Both the position numbers and the translations under genes were made by a program. Under the pieces are notes generated by a model. It had not been told where the DNA came from and did not search any database. It saw only the letters and a list, made by a program, of their open reading frames with translations. A stretch of DNA of 64,000 bases from Streptomyces sp. B21-105 (GTDB lineage Bacteria; Actinomycetota; Actinomycetes; Streptomycetales; Streptomycetaceae). The stretch is from NCBI RefSeq assembly GCF_036898465.1, contig NZ_JARUMJ010000001.1:4836001-4900000 (forward strand). The letters are read 5' to 3'. Below, one piece after another: positions 27,288 through 34,692 of the stretch (its first letter is position 1; each line of letters opens with the position of its first letter).

Positions 27288-28706
27288 GTGAGCGGAACGA
27301 GAAGGCGTGGGCATGTACCGGTGCGGGAGACAGGCGGGGGGAGCAGGGCGGCGGGCCGGTCCGGCGGTACGCGGCTGACCCGGCGCGGGCGCGTCGTCGC
27401 CTGGGGCGCGGGGGTGAGCGCCGTCGTCCTCCTCGGGGCAGGCGGGGCCGGCGCGTGGATCTGGTACGACCTCAACGACAACATCACCTCCGCCGAGGTC
27501 GACGACAAGCTGGGCGACAACCGGCCGCAGAACCTCAGCCCCGGCTCGAAGAACATCATGATCGTCGGGTCCGACAGCCGTGACGGCGCGAACGCCAAGT
27601 ACGGCAAGGACCTGACCACCATGCAGTCCGACACGCTGATGGTGCTGCACATACCGGCGGACCGTAAGTGGGCGTCGGTGGTGTCCTTTCCGCGCGACTC
27701 GTGGGTGGAGATACCCGGGTGTGAGAAGGGCGACGGCACGTCGTCCCGCCCGCACCACTACAAGATCAACGAGGCCTTCGCGATCGGCGGCAGCAACAAC
27801 AAGGTCGCCGAGGCCGCCGCGTGCAGCATCAAGACCGTCGAGGCCAACTCCGGTCTGCGCATCGACCACTTCATGTCGGTCGACTTCTCCGGCTTCAAGG
27901 GAATGGTCGACGCGCTCGAGGGCATCGAGGTCTGCCCGAAGCAGGCCATCCACTCCGAGAAGGCCCGTCTGGACATGGAGGCCGGCTGTCAGACCGTCAA
28001 GGGCGAGAAGGCGCTGGGTTACGTCCGCGCCCGCTACGGGGTCGGTGACAACTCCGACATCGGACGCATCGGGCGTCAGCAGGAGTTCATGGACGCGCTG
28101 GCCAAGAAGGCCAAGGCCAAGCTCACCAGCCCCGACGCGATGTACGGCTTCCTCCAGGCGATCACCAAGTCCCTCACCACCGACCCCGACATGGCCGGCA
28201 TCAAGCAGTTGTACGGGCTCGCCGACGAGCTCAAGGGGATCCCCAGCGAGCGTCTGAGCTTCCTCACCGTGCCCAACTACGGACGCGTCGCCGACAAGCC
28301 CACCGACCTTGCCAACGTCGTGTGGCAGTACCCGCAGGCCGCCGACCTGTTCACCTCCCTGGCCAAGGACAAGGAGGTCACCAAGGCGCAGTTGGACGCG
28401 GCGAAGAAGAACGTGGTGTACGCCTCCAGCGTGCGGGTCCAGGTGCTGAACGGCACCGGCGTCTCCGGTCGCGCGGCGGCCGTCGCGGAGAAGCTGCGGA
28501 CGGCCGGCTACACCGTCACCGGCACGGGCAACGCCCCCGCGACGGTGGCCAGGACGACCGTCAGCTATCCGGCGGGCCTCGAGACCAAGGCCGCCGTTCT
28601 CGCGTCCCGGCTGCCCAACCTGCGTGCCACCGCGGATGCTTCGGCCGCTGCGGGGGTCGTCACCCTCGTCGTCGGACCGGAGTTGAAGGTCGAGGACGTC
28701 ACCTGA
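27288..28706 (+). CDS. LytR-CpsA-Psr (LCP) family wall-polymer transferase
   Basis: The 472-residue protein ligates glycopolymers such as teichoic acids to peptidoglycan on the outer face of the membrane. It has a cytoplasmic basic tail, a TM segment (about residues 40-60), the LCP domain (about 85-260: IMIVGSDSRDGAN, QSDTLMVLHIPAD, VVSFPRDSWVEIPG, YVRARYGVGDNSDIGRIGRQQEF) and a C-terminal LytR_C domain (about 375-470: VRVQVLNGTGVSGRAAAVAE). GTG start with GGAGGGG about 10 bp upstream. The lipid-phosphate arginines in FPRDSW and RARYG are present. A small RNA candidate follows. Confidence 0.9.
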   Translation: MSGTRRRGHVPVRETGGGSRAAGRSGGTRLTRRGRVVAWGAGVSAVVLLGAGGAGAWIWYDLNDNITSAEVDDKLGDNRPQNLSPGSKNIMIVGSDSRDGANAKYGKDLTTMQSDTLMVLHIPADRKWASVVSFPRDSWVEIPGCEKGDGTSSRPHHYKINEAFAIGGSNNKVAEAAACSIKTVEANSGLRIDHFMSVDFSGFKGMVDALEGIEVCPKQAIHSEKARLDMEAGCQTVKGEKALGYVRARYGVGDNSDIGRIGRQQEFMDALAKKAKAKLTSPDAMYGFLQAITKSLTTDPDMAGIKQLYGLADELKGIPSERLSFLTVPNYGRVADKPTDLANVVWQYPQAADLFTSLAKDKEVTKAQLDAAKKNVVYASSVRVQVLNGTGVSGRAAAVAEKLRTAGYTVTGTGNAPATVARTTVSYPAGLETKAAVLASRLPNLRATADASAAAGVVTLVVGPELKVEDVT

Positions 28707-28754
28707 TCGTTTCGCGGCCGTACTTGGTCAACAGGGCTCCGGAAATGGGGTAAG

Positions 28755-28920
28755 GTTGATCTTGAGCCGGTCACCGGAAACAGAAACGGTGAACGACCTC
28801 TGCGTTGGTGGTCCAAGGAAAGACGCCCCGCTTCCTGCGGGGAGATGCAGGTGCAAGGCCTGCCCGGCGCTCCATGGAAACGAGCCTCATCCCGTGTCAA
28901 CGGGGTGAGGCTCGTTCTCG
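28755..28920 (+). ncRNA. Candidate small structured RNA with strong terminator
   Basis: Downstream of the LCP gene a TAAGGT -10-like element at 28752-28757 (TCAACA about 17 bp upstream) precedes a run rich in structure and without a coding frame. Visible helices are TCACCG/CGGTGA (about 28772-28795), CCCCGC/GCGGGG around TTCCT (about 28826-28842) and a longer-range ACCTCTGC/GCAGGT pairing. It ends with a 16-bp terminator stem. I cannot assign a known RNA family; a 6S-like or regulatory sRNA, or a 3' element of the LCP transcript, is possible. Confidence 0.5.
28880..28915 (+). terminator. Rho-independent-type terminator
   Basis: ACGAGCCTCATCCCGT at 28880-28895 pairs with 28900-28915 around a GTCA tetraloop, 15 Watson-Crick pairs and one G-T. 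TCTCGTTCCCC follows. It lies 174 bp after the LCP stop, too far for a simple gene terminator, supporting a separate RNA. Confidence 0.85.
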
Positions 28921-29068
28921 TTCCCCCCGCCGCCCTGCGGCCCGGCGCTGAGTGCAGCGCGCGGGATCTGCCGCCACGCGGGCCGGGAACGGTAGCCGCC
29001 GTCCCGGCCGTGCCGCCTCGACCGTTCGGCCGATACCGTTCGCCGCGTCCCCGCCTACCGTGAAGAGC

Positions 29069-30238
29069 ATGAGATCAGCCTGGCTGCGGGGCAGTGCACG
29101 GGGTGCGGTGGTCGGCGCGCTGCTGGCGGCCTGCGTCCTCGACCTGATGATCGCCGACGCGGAGGGCCGCCTGTGGGGTCCGGTGGCGCTCCTCGTCGTC
29201 GGCCTCGCCGCCGTGCTGTGGCCCGCCTCCCGCCGACCCGCATGGCTCACCCCGCAGCTGCGCACCACCGTGCCCGCGCTGCTGTCCGCCCTGTACACGG
29301 CCGCGGCGGTGGTCGAGGGCCGCACGGCCCCCTTCGGGCCGGGCGAGCTCGTCATCCTGCTGTGCCTCCTCTTCGTCGCCGTACGGCACTGTCCGCCGCG
29401 CTGGCTCCTGGCCTGCGGCGGGCTGGACGCGCTCGCCTTCCTCGCCACGCCGTGCCGCCAGTTCTGGCCGCTGTGGTCCCAGGACGGCGCGGGGCTCGCC
29501 TACGTCGTCGTCGGGCTGGTGCTCGTCCTGCTCGTCGCCGGGCTCGCCGCCTACCTGCGGTCGCTCGACTACCGCCGTACCGTCGCCGTCGAGGACACCC
29601 GCCGTGAGGAACGCCTCGCCATCGCCGCCGACCTGCACGATTTCGTCGCCCACCACGTCACCGGGATCCTCGTGCAGACGCAGGTGGCACGCATGATGAC
29701 GACCGCCGGGCCGGACCGGTCCGAGCAGCTCGACCCGGTCCTCGCCGGCATCGAACGCGCCGCCACCGAGGCGCTCGCCTCCATGCGGCGCACGGTCGGG
29801 GTCCTGCGGGACACGCCCGAGGCCGACCGGCGGCCCGTCGGCGACCTGGCCGGCATCACCGGCCTCGTCGAGAACTTCGGGGGACGGCCCGGCCAGCGGG
29901 TCGTCCTCCGCCGTTCCCCCGCCGTCCACGACGACCTCCCGCACGAGGTGCAGGCCGCCGCCTTCCGCGTCGTCCAGGAGGCGCTGACGAACGTGCGGCG
30001 GCACGCGGCGGACGCGTCCGCCGTCACCGTCCGCCTCGGCCTCGACGGCGAGCGGCTCGACGTCACCGTGGTCGACGACGGCCACGGCGGCGCACCGCTG
30101 CCCGCCGAGGCGCACGGCGGCGGCTTCGGCCTGGTCGGCCTGCGGGAGCGGGTCACGGCGCTGGGCGGAGACCTGAGCACCGGCCCGCTGCCGTCCGGCC
30201 ACGGATGGCAGGTCCGCGCCCTCTTCCCGGCCCACTGA
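29069..30238 (+). CDS. NarL-type sensor histidine kinase, orphan
   Basis: The 389-residue kinase has an N-terminal membrane sensor with about five TM segments (residues 5-160), an HisKA_3 dimerisation domain (RREERLAIAADLHDFVAHHVTGI, phospho-His near residue 194) and an HATPase domain (residues about 285-385: QAAAFRVVQEALTNVRRHA, VVDDGHGG, GFGLVGLRERV). These kinases normally pair with an adjacent NarL/FixJ response regulator, but the next gene is DUF4287 and none is present nearby. ATG 29069 is used; an in-frame GTG lies at 29060. Confidence 0.85.
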   Translation: MRSAWLRGSARGAVVGALLAACVLDLMIADAEGRLWGPVALLVVGLAAVLWPASRRPAWLTPQLRTTVPALLSALYTAAAVVEGRTAPFGPGELVILLCLLFVAVRHCPPRWLLACGGLDALAFLATPCRQFWPLWSQDGAGLAYVVVGLVLVLLVAGLAAYLRSLDYRRTVAVEDTRREERLAIAADLHDFVAHHVTGILVQTQVARMMTTAGPDRSEQLDPVLAGIERAATEALASMRRTVGVLRDTPEADRRPVGDLAGITGLVENFGGRPGQRVVLRRSPAVHDDLPHEVQAAAFRVVQEALTNVRRHAADASAVTVRLGLDGERLDVTVVDDGHGGAPLPAEAHGGGFGLVGLRERVTALGGDLSTGPLPSGHGWQVRALFPAH

Positions 30239-30362
30239 CAGGGTGATGCAGGTCACATACGTTTTCGTCCGCTCCGCGATCACTTTGCGCTCCGGTGCCG
30301 GTCGAAGAGGGAAAGAGCGGTTGCCGAAGCTGAGACGAAGACGACGAAGGGACGCGATCGCG

Positions 30363-30575
30363 ATGACCGCATCCGTGCAGGGGCCCGCCAGTTACTTCCC
30401 GTCCATCGAGAAGAAGTACGGCCGCGCGATCGCCGAGTGGAAGACGCTGATCCGCTCCTCGCCGCTGACGCGGCACATGGAACTGGTCTCCTGGCTCAAG
30501 ACGGAGCACGGCCTGGGCCACGGTCACGCCAACGCGCTGGTCGCGCACACCCTGGCGGAGGACGCCCAGGCGTGA
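30363..30575 (+). CDS. DUF4287 protein
   Basis: The 70-residue protein is a complete DUF4287: SYFPSIEKKYGRAIAEWKTL, then LTRHMELVSWLKTEHGLGHGHANALVAH. It is helical and soluble. The family often occurs alone or fused to DUF5655. Its function is unknown. It is followed by the convergent DEAD-box helicase gene, 43 bp away. Confidence 0.85.
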   Translation: MTASVQGPASYFPSIEKKYGRAIAEWKTLIRSSPLTRHMELVSWLKTEHGLGHGHANALVAHTLAEDAQA

Positions 30576-30617
30576 GCCGGGCCGGACCCGGCGATCAGCC
30601 GGGCCCCGGGCGGACCC

Positions 30618-32195
30618 TCAGCGGCCGCCCGCCGTGCCGGTGCCCTTGGCGGGTGAGCGGCGGCGGCCCTGTGCGGGCCGACGGGGGCGGGAAGCCGACC
30701 CGCTGCGATCGGAGCCACCACGCTCGGAGCCGCCGCGCTCGGAGTTGCCGCGCTGGGAGCCGTTCCGGTCGCCGCCGCCGCGCTGTCCGCCGCCGCGCTG
30801 TCCGCCCCCACGGGCCGGGTTCTTGCGGGTGGCGGGACGGGCTTCGGCGGTGGGCGGCGGGGTGAGCACGACGGGCACGCCGGACGGCGTCTGCGCCCCG
30901 GTGATCCGGTTCAGCTCGGTGCCCCCGGAGCGGACCTGGGTGGTCTGCGGGGTGATGCCGGCGTCGGCCATGAGACGGGTCATCTCACGGCGCTGGTGGG
31001 GCAGGACGAGGGTGACGACGGTGCCGGACTCGCCGGCGCGGGCGGTGCGGCCGCCGCGGTGCAGGTAGTCCTTGTGGTCGCCGGGCGGGTCGACGTTGAC
31101 GACGAGGTCGAGGTTGTCGACGTGGATGCCGCGGGCGGCGACGTTGGTCGCCACCAGCACCCGGACGTGCCCGTCCTTGAACTGGGTCAGGGTGCGGGTG
31201 CGCTGCGACTGGGACTTGCCGCCGTGCAGGGCGGCCGCGCGGACACCGACCGCCAGCAGCTTCTTGGCCAGCCGGTCCGCCGCGTGCTTGGTGTCCAGGA
31301 ACATGATCGTCCGGCCGTCGCGGGCGGCGATCTCCGTCGTCGTGGCGTGCTTGTCCTCGTCCTCCACGTGCAGCAGGTGGTGGTCCATCGTGGTCACCGC
31401 GCCCGCGGACGGGTCGACGGAGTGGACGACGGGGTCGTGCAGGTAGTTGCGCACCAGCCGGTCGACGTTGCGGTCCAGCGTCGCCGAGAACAGCAGCCGC
31501 TGGCCGTCGGGGCGCACCAGGTCGAGCAGTCGCGTCACCTGCGGCATGAAGCCCATGTCGGCCATCTGGTCGGCTTCGTCGAGGACGGTGACGGCGACCT
31601 GGTCCAGCCGGCAGTCGTCCCGGTCGATGAGGTCCTTGAGGCGTCCCGGGGTGGCGACGACGACTTCGGCGCCGCCGCGCAGGGCGCTCGCCTGCCGGCC
31701 GATGGACAGTCCGCCGACGACCGTGGCGATGCGCAGGCGCAGAGCCCGGGCGTAAGGGGTGAGGGCGTCGTTGACCTGCTGGGCCAGCTCGCGGGTGGGG
31801 ACGAGGACGAGGGCCAGCGGCTGGCGCGGCTCGGCGCGCTGTCCCGCGGTGCGGGCGAGCAGGGCGAGGCCGAAGGCGAGGGTCTTTCCGGAGCCGGTGC
31901 GGCCGCGGCCCAGGACGTCCCGGCCGGCCAGCGAGTTCGGCAGCGTCGCGCCCTGGATCGGGAACGGCGTGGTGACGCCCTCGGCGTCGAGCGCGGCCAG
32001 CAGCCGCTCGGGCATGTCGAGTTCGGCGAACGCCTCGACCGGCGGCAGCGCCGGGGTGAGGGTCACCGGCACCGCGAACTCGCCGCCGGACGCGGCGGGT
32101 CGGCTCCCGCGTCCGCTCCGTCCGGCTTTGGCCGTACGGGAGGGCGCGCCCTGGCGCCGGTCCGTACGGGAGCGGACCGAGCTGTTGCGGTTCAT
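30618..32195 (-). CDS. DEAD-box ATP-dependent RNA helicase, copy 1
   Basis: The 525-residue helicase unwinds RNA using ATP, probably in cold adaptation or ribosome assembly. Motifs in order: Q motif TPFPIQGATLPN, Walker A GRTGSGKT, PTRELAQQ, TPGRLKDLI, DEADQM, FSATLD, IMFLDTKHAADRL, LHGGKSQSQR, ATNVAARGIHV and HRGGRTARAG. The C-terminal 80 residues are RG-rich (GGGQRGGGQRGGGDRNG, then SERGGSERGG), a typical RNA-binding tail. It is downstream of a cold-shock gene and separated from it by a strong hairpin. A paralogue with the same layout lies at 45866-47341. Confidence 0.95.
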   Translation of the reverse strand: MNRNSSVRSRTDRRQGAPSRTAKAGRSGRGSRPAASGGEFAVPVTLTPALPPVEAFAELDMPERLLAALDAEGVTTPFPIQGATLPNSLAGRDVLGRGRTGSGKTLAFGLALLARTAGQRAEPRQPLALVLVPTRELAQQVNDALTPYARALRLRIATVVGGLSIGRQASALRGGAEVVVATPGRLKDLIDRDDCRLDQVAVTVLDEADQMADMGFMPQVTRLLDLVRPDGQRLLFSATLDRNVDRLVRNYLHDPVVHSVDPSAGAVTTMDHHLLHVEDEDKHATTTEIAARDGRTIMFLDTKHAADRLAKKLLAVGVRAAALHGGKSQSQRTRTLTQFKDGHVRVLVATNVAARGIHVDNLDLVVNVDPPGDHKDYLHRGGRTARAGESGTVVTLVLPHQRREMTRLMADAGITPQTTQVRSGGTELNRITGAQTPSGVPVVLTPPPTAEARPATRKNPARGGGQRGGGQRGGGDRNGSQRGNSERGGSERGGSDRSGSASRPRRPAQGRRRSPAKGTGTAGGR

Positions 32196-32230
32196 CTGGT
32201 GCCTTTCTCGAAACTGCCGGACGCCATGAA

Positions 32231-32262
32231 CCGGGGCCCGCACTCAGGAGTGCGGGCCCCGG
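32231..32262 (-). terminator. Hairpin between csp and helicase genes, locus 1
   Basis: CCGGGGCCCGCACTC at 32231-32245 is a perfect inverse of 32248-32262, a 15-bp arm with a minimal loop. It lies 36 bp past the csp stop and 35 bp before the helicase start on the reverse strand. It may terminate csp mRNA or act as an attenuator controlling helicase read-through. Confidence 0.8.
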
Positions 32263-32298
32263 TCGTGTCGTCCGCTTGAAACAGACTCAGACGACGGT

Positions 32299-32502
32299 TC
32301 AGGCGGGGAGGATGTTCTCCGCCTGCGGGCCCTTCTGGCCCTGCGTCACGTCGAAGGTGACCTTCTGGCCTTCCTGAAGCTCACGGAAGCCGGACGTGGC
32401 GATGTTCGAGTAGTGGGCGAAGACGTCCGGGCCGCCACCCTCCTGCTCGATGAAGCCGAAGCCCTTTTCCGAGTTGAACCACTTCACGGTGCCAGATGCC
32501 AT
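32299..32502 (-). CDS. Cold-shock domain protein, locus 1
   Basis: The 67-residue protein is a single cold-shock domain with RNP1 KGFGFIE and RNP2-like VFAHYS motifs. [20 protein letters not shown] is typical of CspA/ScoF-type RNA chaperones. An AAAGGAG site precedes the ATG with a spacing of seven bases. A 5' UTR of about 146 nt is inferred, with an AGAGTGC/GCACTCT hairpin. The helicase gene follows on the same strand. Confidence 0.95.
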   Translation of the reverse strand: MASGTVKWFNSEKGFGFIEQEGGGPDVFAHYSNIATSGFRELQEGQKVTFDVTQGQKGPQAENILPA

Positions 32503-32661
32503 GCTGTATCTCCTTTGGGGCAATGCCCGGTGCCCGCACCTTGCGGAACCGGTGTCGCAGCATCAGAAAAGCCCCAAAAACAAAAAGAGTGCCCGTCGAC
32601 GGAAGGTCGAAAGAGCACTCTGAAGCCTCTGGTAACCGAAACTGCCACTTTTCTCACGGTA
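32503..32661 (-). promoter_or_regulatory. csp locus 1 promoter and long 5' UTR
   Basis: On the reverse strand GTGCTACCGT includes a TACCGT -10 candidate (32656-32661); the csp2 promoter has GTGCTACTGT in the same position. A UTR of about 146 nt would result, with a hairpin AGAGTGC/GCACTCT (about 32586-32622), typical of cold-regulated mRNAs. Confidence 0.5.
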
Positions 32662-32768
32662 GCACAGGTACGGATCAGGGGCCGGAACAGTTTTCCGCGT
32701 TCCGCTACGCGTCGCGTTGCGTTGCGTGGTCGACCAGCGTCGTACGGGTGCTGTTGTATAAACGGATC

Positions 32769-33125
32769 ATGATTTATCACGTGGTGCGCCCGGACGAGTG
32801 GAATGCCGAGCCCGACCGGCCCTACGCACCCGCTTCTCTCGCCGAGGACGGGTTCGTGCACTGCTCGCCGGACGTGGAGACCACGCTCGCCGTCGTCAAC
32901 GCGTTCTACCGGACCGCCTCCCGGCCCCTGCTGGCGCTGGTGCTCGACGAGGAACGGCTCACCGCGAGGTGTGCGTGGGAGGCGGCCGACCCCGCTCCGC
33001 CGCCCGGGGTCCTCGCCGGCACCCTGTTCCCGCACGTGTTCGGACCGCTCGACCGGGACGCCGTGGTGCGCGTCCTCGAGGTCCGCTGGGACGCGGACGG
33101 CCGGGCGACGGGCCTGACGGCCTGA
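32769..33125 (+). CDS. DUF952 protein
   Basis: The 118-residue protein is a full DUF952: MIYHVVRPDEWNA, SLAEDGFVHCSPDVETTLAV, LLALVLDEERL, PHVFGPLDRDAVVRVL. The fold is thought to be related to ADP-ribosyl-binding or RES-like folds, but activity is unproven. TGTATAAAC lies about 7-14 bp before the ATG and there is no ribosome site, so a leaderless transcript is likely. Confidence 0.85.
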   Translation: MIYHVVRPDEWNAEPDRPYAPASLAEDGFVHCSPDVETTLAVVNAFYRTASRPLLALVLDEERLTARCAWEAADPAPPPGVLAGTLFPHVFGPLDRDAVVRVLEVRWDADGRATGLTA

Positions 33126-33149
33126 CGGACACCGGAGCCGCCGCCGGCT

Positions 33150-33178
33150 GCCGGACGCTGCCTCACCCACCGTCCGGC
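33150..33178. terminator. Hairpin between convergent DUF952 and SCO2400-like genes
   Basis: GCCGGACG at 33150-33157 pairs with CGTCCGGC at 33171-33178 around a 13-base loop. Three CGGCACC copies follow (33175-33198). Confidence 0.6.
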
Positions 33179-33204
33179 ACCCGGCACCCGGCACCCGGGC
33201 AGGG

Positions 33205-34260
33205 TCAGCTGAGGCAGATCAGGCCCAGCAGGCAGACGTCGGACGGCGAGGTGGTCGCCGTGTCGGAGCCCTTCCCGGAGGTGGAGGACGACGAGGACGA
33301 CGAGGAATCCGAAGAGGACGGCGGGGACGACGAGTTCGTGCCCGTGCCCGTGCCCGTGCCCGTGTCCGAGCCCGAGCCCGAGCCCGATGCCGATGTCGAT
33401 GTCGATGTCGAGTCAGAAGTGCCCGAGTCGCCGGGCGTGGTCGAACCGGAGGACTGCTGCCCGCTCGTGCCGGACACCGTGTCGACCGTCGAGCCGTAGG
33501 TCGACGATCCGTGGTCCCGCTGATTCCCCGGGGACACCGGCGCTGACAGCGCCGCCGGGTCAGCGGGCGCACCCGCGGAGTCCGGGCGGGTGCCCGACGG
33601 CGTGCCCTGCTGCCGGGCCTGCCCGGAGCCCCGCGACCGCGACCCCGAGGTGCCGGACGGCAGGCTGAGCTGCCTGTCGGACCGGGTCACCGTGGGGACG
33701 GTGTGCTCCAGGGTCGGTTCCTCCCCACCGGCGGTGGTGGGGGTCTCGGGCGCCGAGGCCGCCTGGGTCCGGTCGCCGTTCTGCCGCTCCAGCGCGGCGA
33801 CCGCCAGCCCGCTGGCGAGCGTGACGGCCGTGACGACCACGGCCCGCCGCTGGTTCTTCTTCCAGCGGGCCAGCTGCCGCCGCCGTGCCGCCCGGCCCCG
33901 CGGCGCCTCGGACACCGCCGCGACGGCCGGTGAGACCGTCTCGCCCGTGAGAACGACGTCGACGTCGGTGCCGGCGTCGGCGTCGGTGTCGATGTCGATG
34001 TCTCCGACGGCGTGGAGACCGAGGGCGACGTCGAGGGCCCGGTCGGGAACGCGCTCGGGAACCCGGGCGAAGGGGGCCGGGGCGAAGGGGGCCGGGGTGA
34101 AGGGCGCGGTGGGCGCGTACGGCGACGCGGTGCCTGCGGTCCCGGCCCGGACGGCGTGCCCGTGGGGCGGTATCGGGGCGATGTCCGGCGCGTAGGCACC
34201 GCACCCCGGACACACCAGGGCTCCGTTGAGATGCCGACGACACGAGGAGCAGTAGTCCAT
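33205..34260 (-). CDS. SCO2400-family zinc-ribbon protein
   Basis: The 351-residue protein starts MDYCSSCRRHLNGALVCPGCGAYAPDIAP, a two-CxxC zinc ribbon typical of the Streptomyces SCO2400 family. A Pro/Ala-rich stretch leads to an Arg/Lys patch (RRRQLARWKKNQRRAVVVTA) and one TM segment (about residues 140-158). The extracytoplasmic part (residues 160-340) is Ser/Thr/Gly low-complexity with GTGTGTGTN-like repeats, ending DVCLLGLICLS. The layout suggests a cytoplasmic sensor with an exported disordered tail. The function is unknown. Confidence 0.8.
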   Translation of the reverse strand: MDYCSSCRRHLNGALVCPGCGAYAPDIAPIPPHGHAVRAGTAGTASPYAPTAPFTPAPFAPAPFARVPERVPDRALDVALGLHAVGDIDIDTDADAGTDVDVVLTGETVSPAVAAVSEAPRGRAARRRQLARWKKNQRRAVVVTAVTLASGLAVAALERQNGDRTQAASAPETPTTAGGEEPTLEHTVPTVTRSDRQLSLPSGTSGSRSRGSGQARQQGTPSGTRPDSAGAPADPAALSAPVSPGNQRDHGSSTYGSTVDTVSGTSGQQSSGSTTPGDSGTSDSTSTSTSASGSGSGSDTGTGTGTGTNSSSPPSSSDSSSSSSSSTSGKGSDTATTSPSDVCLLGLICLS

Positions 34261-34595
34261 CTGCGGTCTTCCTAGTTGACGTGCCGTCGCTCCGCCCTGG
34301 CCGCGACCTGATCACGTTCGCACGGGAGGTCGAACGGCCACGCTAACGAGTCGTAAGCAGGACTGTGTGCAGCCTGTGTGATGCTCCTGCGCGAATGTGT
34401 TGAGGGATGTCGGCACGCGGGGGGCGCGGGGCCGGCCCACGCGGTGGACGCGTGGCCGAGCCGTGCGGTGGCGCGGGTCCCGGCGGCTGTCCGCCCGTGG
34501 TTGATACGGGGACTTTGCCTCACTTCGCCTCACTTTCGGCCACCCCCGCCACCCCCGTCGTACATCTATGTGAATTGAAATCAAGTACGCGTCTA

Positions 34596-34625
34596 TTGAC
34601 GTGCTCAGGGCAACGCCCCTAGCTT
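34596..34625 (+). promoter_or_regulatory. Housekeeping-type promoter of the pectate lyase gene
   Basis: TTGACG at 34596-34601 and TAGCTT at 34620-34625 are separated by 18 bp, a good match to the HrdB-type consensus. Transcription would start near 34632, inside the operator. Confidence 0.65.
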
Positions 34626-34631
34626 CCGGGA

Positions 34632-34643
34632 GAAAGCGCTTTC
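34632..34643. promoter_or_regulatory. LacI-family-type operator at the start site
   Basis: GAAAGCGCTTTC is a perfect 12-bp palindrome with the central CG typical of LacI-family sugar repressors. It overlaps the predicted transcription start of the secreted pectate lyase gene, ideal for repression. Confidence 0.65.
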
Positions 34644-34692
34644 CGCACCTCTGGCAGACGACCCGCACCGTCCTGGAGATGGAGAGAACGAC

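Larger units (their letters stand above)
34261..34692. other. Divergent intergenic region with pectate lyase promoter
   Basis: No gene is seen. The right part has a clear promoter (34596-34625) and a LacI-type palindrome (34632-34643). The left part (34380-34500) is GC-rich without evident signals. Confidence 0.6.
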
